From Stenotrophomonas sp. 364 (GTDB taxonomy: Bacteria > Pseudomonadota > Gammaproteobacteria > Xanthomonadales > Xanthomonadaceae): DNA of 64,000 bases. The position numbers and the translations under genes are program-made. The stretch's first letter is position 1. Every line of letters starts with the position of its first letter. Below, piece after piece: positions 1 through 9,052 of the stretch. The DNA lies in contig NZ_CP047135.1 of assembly GCF_009832905.1 (NCBI RefSeq), forward strand, positions 784,001 to 848,000, in the 5' to 3' direction. The notes beneath the pieces were generated by a model. That model saw nothing but the letters and a program-made list of their open reading frames with translations. It made no database searches and had not been told where the DNA came from.

Positions 1-1251
1 GCCCAGCCGCGCGTACAGGTCCAGCGCGGCGCCCAGCTGGTCTTCGTAATGCTCGATGGCGCAGCCGGTCTCATGGTGGCCGATCAGGTGCACGCCCTTC
101 CTGGCGCCGTAGGCCGACAGCGCCTCGATATCGAAGTCGGCCGTTGGCCGGGTGAAGTCGAAGTCGTAGCCGTTGCCCACCCAGTTACCGTCCCAGCCGG
201 GGTTCCAGCCTTCCACCAGCACGCCACGGAAGCCGTGCGCGGAGGCGAAGTCGATGACTTTTTTCGTCTTGGCGGTGGTGGCCGCATGCCGGGGCCCGGT
301 GGCCCAGCTTTCGTGGTCCAGGTGCATCGACCACCACACCCCCAGGTACTTGGACGGCTTCACCCAGCTCACATCCCCCAGCGCGTTGGGTTCGTTGAGA
401 TTGAGGATCAGGTCCGATTCCAACAGCCCACCGGCGCGATCGCTGATCTGCAGGGTGCGCCACGGCGTATCGAAGGGCAGGCTGCGGCGTACCTTCCAGC
501 CCTCTGCCGACGGCGACAGCTGCGCGCGCAGGCGCTGGCCGTCGGTGCGGCGCAGCCACATGCCCGCATAGTCGACCAGGGCGGCCTCATGGATGGCGAT
601 GTGCAGGCCGTCTTTGCTGCGCAGGGTGATCGGGGTATGCACCAGCGGCACCTGGTCCAGTGGCGTGCGCTGGTACAGGTACTCGTAGTGGATCGGCTCG
701 CCGGCCGGAATCCACCAGGCGGTGGCGGCCGGGGCGATCGCAAATTCGGTCAGTTCGTCGTCGATGATCGCCTCGCGCAGGCCGGGCTGCGTGGGGAAGC
801 GGTAGCGGAAGCCCACGCCGTCATCGAACGCGCGGAACACCACCTCGAAGCGGCGCTTGGCCCCACTGCGCTCGCCCAGCTGCACCACCACTTCGTTGTA
901 GTGGCTGCGCACCCGGCGGCGCTCGCCCCAGGGCTGTTCCCAGGTCTCATCGAACGTACGCGCGTGCTGGCCGAGCACCTCCAGGTCGCGGTCGAGCCGG
1001 CCATCGCGCAGCTGGAAGCCCAACCGCGACGGCGCCACCACCGTGTCACCCAAGCGTTCCACCTGGTAGCTGGGGGTGCCGCCATCAAGCTGCACCGACA
1101 CCCGCAGTACCTTGCCAGGCGACGCCACGCTGGCCACCGTGACCGGTTCGGCGGCCGCGCCGAAGGCCAGCAGAAGCGCGGCGGCAGCCAGCCAGGGCAG
1201 GCCGGTGGTGGTGCGTGATCCACGCGGTGAATGCGGCTGTTTTGTCGGCAT
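1..1251 (-). CDS. GH97 alpha-glucosidase (SusB-like), 3' end outside the window
   Basis: Retaining or inverting exo-glucosidase of glycoside hydrolase family 97, expected to release glucose from malto-oligosaccharides in the periplasm. Only the first 417 codons are present; family members are usually near 650-700 residues, so the C-terminal part, including some catalytic residues, lies beyond base 1. Seen: ATG at 1251 preceded by GAGGGG, a twin-arginine-containing N-terminus followed by a hydrophobic stretch ending in an AAA-type cleavage region (about residue 33), then a beta-sandwich region and the family-typical segments EGWNPGWDGNW (about residue 346) and LIGHHETG (about residue 390). It is divergent from the six-hairpin glycosidase, transporter and GH13 genes, which fits one alpha-glucan utilisation locus. 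Family assignment is firm; exact linkage specificity is inference. Confidence 0.9.
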   Translation of the reverse strand, partial: MPTKQPHSPRGSRTTTGLPWLAAAALLLAFGAAAEPVTVASVASPGKVLRVSVQLDGGTPSYQVERLGDTVVAPSRLGFQLRDGRLDRDLEVLGQHARTFDETWEQPWGERRRVRSHYNEVVVQLGERSGAKRRFEVVFRAFDDGVGFRYRFPTQPGLREAIIDDELTEFAIAPAATAWWIPAGEPIHYEYLYQRTPLDQVPLVHTPITLRSKDGLHIAIHEAALVDYAGMWLRRTDGQRLRAQLSPSAEGWKVRRSLPFDTPWRTLQISDRAGGLLESDLILNLNEPNALGDVSWVKPSKYLGVWWSMHLDHESWATGPRHAATTAKTKKVIDFASAHGFRGVLVEGWNPGWDGNWVGNGYDFDFTRPTADFDIEALSAYGARKGVHLIGHHETGCAIEHYEDQLGAALDLYARLG

Positions 1252-1325
1252 TTTCCCCTCCCAAGGCGGCCGTTGTCTGGCTCGGACTATAGCCACGCCG
1301 TCCCGGTCGTCCCGCCGCTGCGCCA

Positions 1326-1339
1326 TGAATACGTATGCA
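1326..1339. promoter_or_regulatory. Candidate LacI-family operator in the divergent glucan-locus promoter region
   Basis: TGAATACGTATGCA is a near-perfect 14-bp palindrome (12 of 14 positions) with a central CG and outer TG/CA, the architecture typical of LacI-family operators and the same layout as the two TGCAATCGATTGCA sites near 19.2 and 27.9 kb. It lies between the divergent GH97 gene and the six-hairpin glycosidase gene. The LacI regulator at 16.2-17.2 kb is a possible cognate, but nothing in the sequence proves it. Confidence 0.4.
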
Positions 1340-1525
1340 AGGCGGCGCGCACCGGAGCCTGCCGTCTACCATGGGGCCAGGCACCCTGGGAGGGGGCCGC
1401 GCGCGCAACGCCACACCGGTGCACAGACCGGGAGGTGCCGACCTTGGCCGGCACCGTGCGTTGCGTAACCACAACGCGTGCAAAGAGGGAGGGAGGCGCC
1501 GGGCGCAAGCCGGGTAGCCGCTTCG

Positions 1526-3727
1526 ATGCTGAAGATGATCTGCCTGACCGCTGCCCTTGGGCTGGCGCTGGGTTCGACCGCAACCGCGGCGGACCTGACC
1601 TTCGACGGCCGCACCGCGCGCGCCGACACGGCCGCCGATGGCGGCTTCCGCCTGCGGGCCGCCGGCCAGACGGTGGCCATTGCCGCCCCGCCGATGCGCA
1701 GCCGCACCGACAGCGTGCTGTTCGATGCCTTGTTCGCGCTGGCCCAGCAGGAGATGGACGCCGACCGCGTGGCTGCGATCCGCGACCCGGCCTTCAACCA
1801 AGGCAACCCGGTGCCGTGCGACTGCTTCCAGACCGGCGAGCGCTGGCCCTACGTGTGGACCCGCGATGTCAGCTTCGCAGCCGATCTGGCGCTGGCCCGG
1901 CTGGACCCGGAACGCACCCGGCAGTCGCTGCAGTTCAAGCTGTCGCCCGCGCGCGACGGGCACACCCCCGGGCTGTTAGTGGCCCAGGACACCGGCTCCG
2001 GCGGGAGCTGGCCGATCAGCAGCGACCGGGTGGTGTGGTTCCTGGCTGCACGCCACCTGCTGGATGACCCGGCGTTCGCCGAGCAGACCTGGCAGGCGCT
2101 GCAGGCCACGCTGGCGCAGGACCGCGCAGCGGTGTTCGATGCGCGCATCGGCCTGTACCGCGGCGAGACGTCGTTCCTGGACTGGCGCGAACAGACCTAC
2201 CCGGACTGGACCCGTCAGGACGTGCGCTTCATCGGCGACTCCTTCGCGTTGTCCACCAACGTGCTGCACTACCAGGCGCTGCGCCTGGCCGAGCAGCTGG
2301 CGCGCACCCGCGGTGACGCCCGCGCCAGCGAGTACGCCGGCTGGGCCGACGCGTTGGCCACGCAGATCGACGCGCGCTTCTGGCGCGATGATGCCGGTAT
2401 GTACATGAGCTACATCGGCGAGGCCGCGCACCCGGTGCCTTATGCCAAATACGACTTGCTTGCGCTCTCGCTGGGCGTGCTGGCCGACGTGTTCCCGGCC
2501 GACCGCGCCCGCCGTGCGCTGGCTGCCTACCCGGCGGTGGAAGGCGGCAGCCCGGTCGTGTGGCCGCAGGAAGCGCAGCAGCCGATTTACCACAACCGCG
2601 CGGTCTGGCCCTTCGTCAGTGCGTATTCGCTGCGCGCCGCGCGCCGGCTGGACGATGCCGCACGCATCCAGCTGGAGATCGAATCGCTGATGCGTGGCAG
2701 CGCGCTGGCCGGTTCCAACATGGAAAACTACGAGATGCGCCGCCTGGCCGTGCATGTCGACGAGGGCGCGTTGAGCGGCCCGGTGGTCAATTCGCCGCGC
2801 CAGCTGTGGTCGGTGGCCGGCTACCTGTCGATGGTGCTGGAAGGCGTGTTCGGCGTGGAGGCCGACGGCACGGTGGCCCCCAAACTTCCGACCGCGCTGG
2901 TACCGCAACTGTTCGGTGCGCGACGCAGTATCGAACTGGACGACGGCCAGCGCCGCTACATCCTCACGCGCCCGCGCACGCTGGACGGCGACCTGCTGGT
3001 GGCAAAGAAGATCGTGCGCCGGGGCAACACGGTCACCGTGCATCTGGCGACCCAGGCCGCCCGCGGTAGCGCCGAGCCGCGCCCGGTTGCGTCCGGATCT
3101 GCAACCGCCTACGCCCCTGCCACGCCCGCCGCACCGACACCCACCGCACGCGGCACGGCATGGTCGATTGCGATCCCGGCCAACCACGTGCTGTGGCGGG
3201 ATGGTCGCCCGGTAACGGGCGCCTCGCCGCTGCTGCTCACCGACGACGGCCACCAGCACTGTCTGAGCTTCACCCGCCGCGAGGGTGCGCTCGAATCGCT
3301 GCACAGCCCGACGACCTGCATCGGGCCGCAGCAGCGTCTGCGCGGTGCCACCACGTGGAGCTGGACTGCCACTCACCCCACCCGGGTACGCGTACGCCTG
3401 CGCTACGACAACCCCAATGGCCCCATCAACACCGGCGTGACCGCTGCGGTGAAACAGCTGGTGATGCAGTGCCCGGGCCAGCCGGTGCAGCGTGCCAGCG
3501 TGGCGATGCCGCATAGCGTGGGTCCGCAGGATTCCACCGCCGCCGAATTCGACCTGCCCGGCGGGCGTTGTCGGTTCGCGCTGGAAGAGGGCTTCAACAT
3601 GAGCGCACTGGCGCACTTTGCCACCTACAACGGCGGCAAGGGCGGGCGCGACGGCGTGCTCAACCAGGCTACGGTCAGCGCGCTGCTGATCGCGCCGATT
3701 GCCGCCACCGACGGGGATGCACGATGA
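1526..3727 (+). CDS. Exported six-hairpin (alpha/alpha)6 glycosidase, glucoamylase/debranching-like
   Basis: Predicted periplasmic or secreted (alpha/alpha)6-barrel glycosidase of about 733 residues. The chosen ATG gives a clean Sec signal peptide (hydrophobic core TAALGLALG, cleavage near TATAA, residue 22); an upstream in-frame GTG at 1478 would add 16 polar residues and is less likely. The sequence WPYVWTRDVSFAADLAL and later conserved segments (TYPDW, GGSPVVWPQEAQ, NRAVWPF) resemble glycogen-debranching and glucoamylase-type six-hairpin proteins. A C-terminal region after about residue 530 is probably a carbohydrate-binding or beta-sandwich domain. The stop overlaps the transporter start (ATGA), so the three downstream genes are likely one operon. 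Role in alpha-glucan breakdown is inferred from neighbours; substrate is not determinable here. Confidence 0.8.
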   Translation: MLKMICLTAALGLALGSTATAADLTFDGRTARADTAADGGFRLRAAGQTVAIAAPPMRSRTDSVLFDALFALAQQEMDADRVAAIRDPAFNQGNPVPCDCFQTGERWPYVWTRDVSFAADLALARLDPERTRQSLQFKLSPARDGHTPGLLVAQDTGSGGSWPISSDRVVWFLAARHLLDDPAFAEQTWQALQATLAQDRAAVFDARIGLYRGETSFLDWREQTYPDWTRQDVRFIGDSFALSTNVLHYQALRLAEQLARTRGDARASEYAGWADALATQIDARFWRDDAGMYMSYIGEAAHPVPYAKYDLLALSLGVLADVFPADRARRALAAYPAVEGGSPVVWPQEAQQPIYHNRAVWPFVSAYSLRAARRLDDAARIQLEIESLMRGSALAGSNMENYEMRRLAVHVDEGALSGPVVNSPRQLWSVAGYLSMVLEGVFGVEADGTVAPKLPTALVPQLFGARRSIELDDGQRRYILTRPRTLDGDLLVAKKIVRRGNTVTVHLATQAARGSAEPRPVASGSATAYAPATPAAPTPTARGTAWSIAIPANHVLWRDGRPVTGASPLLLTDDGHQHCLSFTRREGALESLHSPTTCIGPQQRLRGATTWSWTATHPTRVRVRLRYDNPNGPINTGVTAAVKQLVMQCPGQPVQRASVAMPHSVGPQDSTAAEFDLPGGRCRFALEEGFNMSALAHFATYNGGKGGRDGVLNQATVSALLIAPIAATDGDAR

Positions 3728-5211
3728 GCCGCCCCGACAAGCCCACGCTGTCGTTCTGGCAGATCTGGAACATGTGCTTCGGCTTCATGGGCATCCAGTT
3801 CGGGTTCGCGCTGCAGAACGCAAATGCCAGCCGCATCTTCGAAACCCTCGGTGCACCGATGGATGCCGTGCCCGGGCTGTGGATCGCCGCGCCGCTGACC
3901 GGGTTGCTGGTGCAGCCGGTGATCGGCTACTGGTCCGACCGCACCTGGACCCGCTGGGGCCGGCGTCGCCCTTACTTCATGATCGGCGCGGTGCTGACCA
4001 CGCTGGCGCTGCTGGTGATGCCCAACTCGCCCACGCTGTGGATCGCCGCCGGCACGTTATGGGTACTGGACGCATCCATCAATGTGTCGATGGAGCCCTT
4101 CCGGGCTTTCGTCGGCGACCAACTCGCGCCGCGCCAACGGCCGACCGGCTACGCCATGCAGAGTTTCTTCATCGGCATCGGCGCGATCGTGGCCAGCTTC
4201 CTGCCCTTCGTACTGGCGCACTTCGGCGTGGCCAACACCGCCGGGCCAGGGCAGGTGCCCGACACCGTGCGCTATGCGTTCTACGTGGGCGCGGTGGTGC
4301 TGCTCGCGGCGATCTGCTGGACGGTGTTCAGCACCCGCGAGTACGCGCCGGCCGAGCTGGCCGCGTTCGCCGATGCCGAGCCGCCCGCGCACCAGACCGC
4401 TGCCGCCGTGCGCGGGCCGGCGCCCTGGCACCAGGCGGCGCTGTGGCTGGGGGTGGGCGTGGTACTGGCCGGGCTCATCGCCTGGCGCCAGGGCGACAAG
4501 ATGCTGTACGTGCTGGCCGGCCTGTGTGCCGCCTACGGCGTGCTGCTGGGCCTGGCGCGGGTGCTGCCCGGCACCCACATGCTGGCGCAGATCGTGGGCG
4601 ACCTGCGCACCATGCCGACCACCATGCGGCGGCTGGCCTGGGTGCAGTTCTTCTCGTGGTTCGCGCTGTTTGCGATGTGGATCTTCACCACCCGCGCGGT
4701 GGCTGGCGTCCACTTCGGTGCGACCGAGACCGAGTCTGCGGCCTACAATGAAGGCGCCAACTGGGTGGGCGTGCTGTTCGGGGCCTACAACGGCTTCGCG
4801 GCGCTGGCAGCACTGCTGATTCCGCCGATGGTACGCGCGCTGGGGCTGCGCTGGAGCCATCTGCTCAACCTGTGGCTGGGCGGCGCGGGACTGATCTCGA
4901 TGATGTTCATCGACGATCCCCGCTGGCTGCTGCTGTCGATGGTCGGCGTGGGCTTTGCCTGGGCCTCGATCCTGTCGTTGCCGTACGCACTGCTGTCCGA
5001 CAGCGTGCCGGCGGCCAAGATGGGCGTGTACATGGGCATCTTCAATTTCTTCATCGTGATCCCGCAGCTGGTGGCCGCCAGCGCGCTCGGCTTCGCCCTG
5101 CGTGCCTGGCTGGGTGGCCAGCCCATGCATGTGCTGGTGCTGGGCGGCTGCAGCCTGCTGGTGGCCGGTCTGTGCGTACTGCGGGTTCCGTCCCGTCCGG
5201 AGGTGGTGTGA
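3724..5211 (+). CDS. MFS sugar transporter, GPH/SLC45-like
   Basis: Inner-membrane sugar:cation symporter of about 495 residues with roughly 12 hydrophobic helices. The motif GYWSDRTWTRWGRRRPYF in the loop after the second membrane segment is the signature A-like DRxxxRxGRRRP motif seen in sucrose/maltose SLC45-type carriers. It starts in the ATGA overlap with the six-hairpin gene and its TGA overlaps the ATG of the GH13 gene, so it is translationally coupled on both sides. The likely role is import of maltose or malto-oligosaccharides released outside the inner membrane. No binding-protein or PTS components are nearby. The substrate is inferred from context, not from the protein itself. Confidence 0.88.
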   Translation: MSRPDKPTLSFWQIWNMCFGFMGIQFGFALQNANASRIFETLGAPMDAVPGLWIAAPLTGLLVQPVIGYWSDRTWTRWGRRRPYFMIGAVLTTLALLVMPNSPTLWIAAGTLWVLDASINVSMEPFRAFVGDQLAPRQRPTGYAMQSFFIGIGAIVASFLPFVLAHFGVANTAGPGQVPDTVRYAFYVGAVVLLAAICWTVFSTREYAPAELAAFADAEPPAHQTAAAVRGPAPWHQAALWLGVGVVLAGLIAWRQGDKMLYVLAGLCAAYGVLLGLARVLPGTHMLAQIVGDLRTMPTTMRRLAWVQFFSWFALFAMWIFTTRAVAGVHFGATETESAAYNEGANWVGVLFGAYNGFAALAALLIPPMVRALGLRWSHLLNLWLGGAGLISMMFIDDPRWLLLSMVGVGFAWASILSLPYALLSDSVPAAKMGVYMGIFNFFIVIPQLVAASALGFALRAWLGGQPMHVLVLGGCSLLVAGLCVLRVPSRPEVV

Positions 5212-6926
5212 TGCGTGGTGCGTTGTCTGTTGCTGTCCTGCTTGTTCTTTCCGCCGGCCAGGCCATGGCCGGACCACGCCCGGACTACATCGGTACCACC
5301 GAGCCGTTCGCCAGCGATGCGGTGTACTTCGTGGTCACCGACCGCTTCGTCAACGGCGATCCGTCCAACGACCACCGCGACCAGGGCGGCAAACACCGCA
5401 CCTTCGACATCCCGGTGCCGTGCCCGGACAAGGTGGACGGCAACATCGGCTACCTGGGCGGTGATTTCAAGGGCGTGCTGGACAATGCCGACTACATCCG
5501 CAAACTGGGCTTCGGCGCTGTGTGGATCACCCCGATCGTGGACAACCCCGACGAGGCGTTCACCGGCAGCAAGCCGATCAGTTGCACCAGCACCCTGACC
5601 GACCGCGGCAAGACTGGTTACCACGGCTACTGGGGCGTCAATTTCTACACGCTGGACGAGCACCTGCCCAGCGCCGACCTGGACTTCGCCGGGCTCACGC
5701 GCGGCCTGCACGCGGCCAAGCTGAAGGTGGTGCTGGACATCGTGGGCAACCACGGGTCGCCGGCCTGGACCATGCCCACGCGCCAGCCGCAGTTCGGCCA
5801 GATCTTCGACAAGGACGGCACCCTGGTCGCCGACCACCAGAACCTGCCGCCGCAGCAGCTGGACCCGCAGCACAACCGGCTGCATGCGTTCTACAACAAC
5901 ACCGGCCCGGTCGACGGCAAGCACGGCTCGGTCTTCGACGGCAACCTGGCCGAACTGTCCGATTTCAACGAACACAACCCGGCGGTGATGGACTACCTGG
6001 TGGGCGCCTACCTACAGTGGACCGCGCAAGGCGTGGACGCGCTGCGCATCGACACCATCGGCTGGCTGCCGCACACGTGGTGGCACGAATTCGTGGGCCG
6101 CATCCGCGCCGCGCACCCGGGCTTGTTCATGTTCGGCGAGGCGTTTGATTACGACGCCCGCAAGATCGCCGAGCACACCTGGCCGGCCAACGCCAACGTC
6201 AGCGTGCTGGATTTTCCGCTGCGCGGCGCGCTGTCGTCGGTATTCGGCAAGGAGCAGAAGGGCTTTGAGACCCTGGCCGAACCGCTGCACCTGGTGGGCG
6301 GCCCGTACGCCAACCCGTATGAGCTGATGAGCTTCTACGACAACCACGACATGGCCCGCCTGGACGCCACCGACGCCGGCTTCATCGACGCGCACAACTG
6401 GCTGTTCACCGCGCGTGGCATTCCGGTGCTGTACTACGGCTCGGAAACCGGCTTCATGCGCGGCCGTGCCGAGCACGCCGGCAACCGCGCCTACTTCGGC
6501 CAGCCGCGCGTGGATGCCGCGCCGCAGAGCCCGATCTTCGGCCCGCTGCAGCGCATTGCCACCCTGCGCGAGGCGACCCCGGCGCTGCAGCGCGGCCTGC
6601 AGGTCAATGAGCGCTTGCAGGGCGACGAAGCGGTGTTCTTCCGCGTGCTGCAGCATGGCGACACCACCCAGACCGCGCTGGTGCTGCTCAACAAGGGGGG
6701 CACCGCGCGCAGCATGGAGGTTCGTCGCTATCTGCAGCCGGGCCAGTGGCGCGACGCGTTGGACGGGGGCAGCCAGCAGGTAACCGGCAGCCTGAAAGCC
6801 ACGGTGCCCGCGCACGGGGTCAAGGTGTTTGTGCTGGACGCCCCGGTGAAGCAGCAGGACCTGCAGGCCGAACTGCAGCGCGCCGTCGCCGACCAGCAGG
6901 CGCGCAGCGCACGCCTGGCCCGCTGA
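5211..6926 (+). CDS. GH13 alpha-amylase / cyclomaltodextrin glucanotransferase-like enzyme
   Basis: Exported alpha-glucan-active (beta/alpha)8-barrel enzyme of 571 residues. Signal peptide at residues 1-20 (ALSVAVLLVLSAGQAMA). The four GH13 conserved regions are present: DIVGNH (176-181), the nucleophile in GVDALRIDT (Asp281), the acid/base in FGEAF (Glu310) and FYDNHD with Asp380. The N-terminal AVYFVVTDRFVNGDPSND and the NPVP/CPDK loop resemble cyclomaltodextrin glucanotransferases and related amylases, but the protein ends after domains A-C and lacks the D and E domains of true CGTases, so hydrolase activity is at least as likely. The start overlaps the transporter stop (TGATG). Gene order glycosidase-transporter-amylase is an alpha-glucan operon. 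Confidence 0.9.
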   Translation: MRGALSVAVLLVLSAGQAMAGPRPDYIGTTEPFASDAVYFVVTDRFVNGDPSNDHRDQGGKHRTFDIPVPCPDKVDGNIGYLGGDFKGVLDNADYIRKLGFGAVWITPIVDNPDEAFTGSKPISCTSTLTDRGKTGYHGYWGVNFYTLDEHLPSADLDFAGLTRGLHAAKLKVVLDIVGNHGSPAWTMPTRQPQFGQIFDKDGTLVADHQNLPPQQLDPQHNRLHAFYNNTGPVDGKHGSVFDGNLAELSDFNEHNPAVMDYLVGAYLQWTAQGVDALRIDTIGWLPHTWWHEFVGRIRAAHPGLFMFGEAFDYDARKIAEHTWPANANVSVLDFPLRGALSSVFGKEQKGFETLAEPLHLVGGPYANPYELMSFYDNHDMARLDATDAGFIDAHNWLFTARGIPVLYYGSETGFMRGRAEHAGNRAYFGQPRVDAAPQSPIFGPLQRIATLREATPALQRGLQVNERLQGDEAVFFRVLQHGDTTQTALVLLNKGGTARSMEVRRYLQPGQWRDALDGGSQQVTGSLKATVPAHGVKVFVLDAPVKQQDLQAELQRAVADQQARSARLAR

Positions 6927-6939
6927 GCGGTCCGAAACG

Positions 6940-7011
6940 GTAGTGCCGGCCGCTGGCCGGCTCGCGGGATACTGTGGTGCGATCGGCATGCCGGCCAGCG
7001 GCCGGCACTAC
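6940..7011. repeat. SMAG (GTAG-headed REP) inverted dimer
   Basis: Two perfect 22-bp copies in inverted orientation, 6940-6961 (plus) and 6990-7011 (minus), each starting with GTAG followed by TGCCGGCCGCTGGCCGGC. GTAG heads are outermost and a 28-bp spacer lies between them. This matches the SMAG repeats described in Stenotrophomonas maltophilia. The pair sits between the GH13 gene stop and the SseB-like gene and can form a long hairpin. The same 22-mer dimer recurs at 45952-46020. Confidence 0.9.
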
Positions 7012-7050
7012 CGGTACAATTCGGGCCCGCCACGCCCCGATAGGTTGCCC

Positions 7051-7431
7051 ATGACCGAACTGCCCCCGCAAACGCCGATCGAAACCCTGCTGCAGTCCGC
7101 GATGGACGGCCAGTTGCCGATCGGGTTGTTCATGAAGGCCTTCGTGGCCTCCGAGGTGATGCTGCTCACCGGCAGCCTGGTCACCGCCGACGGCAGCGGG
7201 TTCGACCCGTTGCTGTTCGACAAGCAGGGCGTGCTGCACGTGGCGGTGTTCACCGATATGGCGCGGGTGGGGTTCCACAGCCAGCAGGCGCCGCACACGA
7301 TTCGGATGCAGATGCTGGAGGTGCTCAAGCGCGTGCCCGGCGGCTACGGCGTGGTGGTCAATCCGGGGACGCGGCTGGGGCTGGAACTGTCGGCGGCGGG
7401 GATCGGCGAGATTTTGAAGGATTTTGGGTGA
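7051..7431 (+). CDS. SseB-family N-terminal domain protein
   Basis: A 126-residue cytoplasmic protein with the SseB N-terminal fold: an acidic N-terminus, LFMKAFVASEVMLLTGSL, a central DPLLFDKQGVLHVAVFTDMARV strand pair and the PGGYGVVVNPGTRLGLEL segment that defines the family. The family's function is not established beyond a loose link with enhanced serine sensitivity in E. coli SseB. The start ATG follows a weak ribosome site, and an in-frame extension upstream would run through the SMAG repeat, so it was rejected. It stands alone between the repeat and a 120-bp gap before the KaiC-like gene. Confidence 0.8.
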   Translation: MTELPPQTPIETLLQSAMDGQLPIGLFMKAFVASEVMLLTGSLVTADGSGFDPLLFDKQGVLHVAVFTDMARVGFHSQQAPHTIRMQMLEVLKRVPGGYGVVVNPGTRLGLELSAAGIGEILKDFG

Positions 7432-7552
7432 TCGACGGCCGCTTTTTACGCGGCATCGACATTACTTAATCGGTCCTCGTCGAGAGATGCGGGTCACACA
7501 ATATCTACACAGAAGCCGTTGCTAGACTCGCCGCGTCGAAATTGGCGAACCT

Positions 7553-9052
7553 ATGCAGACACAAACTTCCCGCGTCACCACCGGCATCCAGGGCCTGGAT
7601 CAGATCCTCCGCGGCGGCTTCCCGCAAGGGCGGCTGTACCTGCTGGAAGGCCCCCCAGGCTCCGGCAAGACCACGCTGTCGCTGCAGTTCCTGCTGCAGG
7701 GGCTCAAGCAGGGCGAGCGCTGTCTGTACATCACCCTGTCCGAAACCGCCGAGGAATTGCGCGAAGTGGCCAGCGCACACGGATGGTCGCTGGAAGGGCT
7801 GCACCTGTTCGAACTGGGTTCGGCCGAGGACGCGTTGGGTAATGGCCGGCTGCAGTCGGTGCTGCACGCCTGGGAGGTTGAGCTGGATGAAACGGTCAAC
7901 CTGATCCTGGGGGAAGTGGACCGCATCCGCCCCAGTCGCGTGGTGTTTGATTCGCTGTCCGAGCTGCGCCTGCTGGCGCAGGATTCGCTGCGCTATCGTC
8001 GCCAGATCTTGGCGCTGAAGCAGTTCTTCGCGCCCAAGAGCACCACGGTGTTCCTGGTCGATGACCTCACCTCCACCGCCGAGGATCGCGACGGGCAGCT
8101 CCACAGCCTGTGCCATGGCGTGGTGTCGCTGGAACGGCTGACCCTGGACTTCGGCCCCGCCCGACGCCGCCTGCAGGTGCAGAAGCTGCGCGGCGTGGAC
8201 TTCGTGGCCGGGTACCACGACATGGTGATCCGAGGCGGTGGTCTGGAGGTGTTTCCGCGCCTGATCGCCAACCAGCACCATGACCAGTTCCACGGCAGCC
8301 CGGTCGGCAGTGGGGTGGACGAGATCGACAACCTGCTTGGCGGCGGCCCCTTGCGCGGCACCTGCACGCTGCTGACCGGCCCGGCCGGCAGCGGCAAGAC
8401 AAACGTTGCGCTTCAATACATATGGGCGGCCTGCGAGCGCGGCGAGCGCTGCTGCATATTCGAGTTTGACGAGCGCGTTGGCACACTGCTGGCACGCGCC
8501 CGCGCGCTGGACATCGACCTGCACCGGCACCTGGACGCGGGCCTGCTGGAGATCATCCAGATGGACCCTGCCGACATCTCGCCCGGCGAATTTGCCTGGA
8601 ACATCCAGAAGGCGGTCGAGGAGCGCGGCTGCAGCGTGTTGCTGATCGACAGCCTCAACGGATATGTGGCGGCCATGCCGCAGGAAAAGCAGCTGATGTT
8701 GCAGCTGCACGAGCTGCTCTCCTACCTCAACCAGAAGGGCGTGGTGACCTTCCTGGTCAACCCGCAGCATGGTCTGGTCGGCACCATGTCCACGGGAAAT
8801 CTCAACGTGTCCTACATTGCCGACGCGGTGATCCTGTTCCGCTTCTTCGAAGCGAAGGGACGGATCCGTAAGGCAATCTCGGTGATCAAGAACCGGGGGG
8901 GCGGGCACGAGGACACCATCCGCGAGCTCAAGATAGACGGCCGGGGGCTCTCGCTGAGCAGCCCGCTGAAGGAGTTCAGGGGCATCCTGACCGGAACCCC
9001 GGAATTCGTGGGTGACAGTGCAGCGCTGCTGAGTCATCCGTATGCCGGATGA
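7553..9052 (+). CDS. KaiC-like two-domain RecA-fold ATPase
   Basis: A 499-residue protein with two tandem KaiC/RecA domains. Walker A motifs are GPPGSGKTT (33-41) and GPAGSGKTN (276-284); Walker B-like strands are RVVFDSLSEL (about 129-138) and VLLIDSLNGY. The length and duplicated domain order match the KaiC-like proteins found widely outside cyanobacteria, usually beside sensor kinases. No kaiA or kaiB gene is in the window, so a circadian oscillator is not supported. The downstream hybrid kinase begins 11 bases before this gene's stop, giving strong evidence of co-translation and a joint signalling role. What it senses, and whether it autophosphorylates, cannot be read from the sequence. 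Confidence 0.9.
   Translation: MQTQTSRVTTGIQGLDQILRGGFPQGRLYLLEGPPGSGKTTLSLQFLLQGLKQGERCLYITLSETAEELREVASAHGWSLEGLHLFELGSAEDALGNGRLQSVLHAWEVELDETVNLILGEVDRIRPSRVVFDSLSELRLLAQDSLRYRRQILALKQFFAPKSTTVFLVDDLTSTAEDRDGQLHSLCHGVVSLERLTLDFGPARRRLQVQKLRGVDFVAGYHDMVIRGGGLEVFPRLIANQHHDQFHGSPVGSGVDEIDNLLGGGPLRGTCTLLTGPAGSGKTNVALQYIWAACERGERCCIFEFDERVGTLLARARALDIDLHRHLDAGLLEIIQMDPADISPGEFAWNIQKAVEERGCSVLLIDSLNGYVAAMPQEKQLMLQLHELLSYLNQKGVVTFLVNPQHGLVGTMSTGNLNVSYIADAVILFRFFEAKGRIRKAISVIKNRGGGHEDTIRELKIDGRGLSLSSPLKEFRGILTGTPEFVGDSAALLSHPYAG

Noticed and set aside
1976..3616. Long minus-strand frame opposite the six-hairpin glycosidase
   Set aside because: Arg/His-rich shadow frame with no motif; the plus-strand gene has a signal peptide and a recognisable fold.
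6940..7011. CRISPR-like repeat array
   Set aside because: Units are palindromic, occur in inverted pairs and lack regular spacers and cas genes; they are SMAG REP elements.
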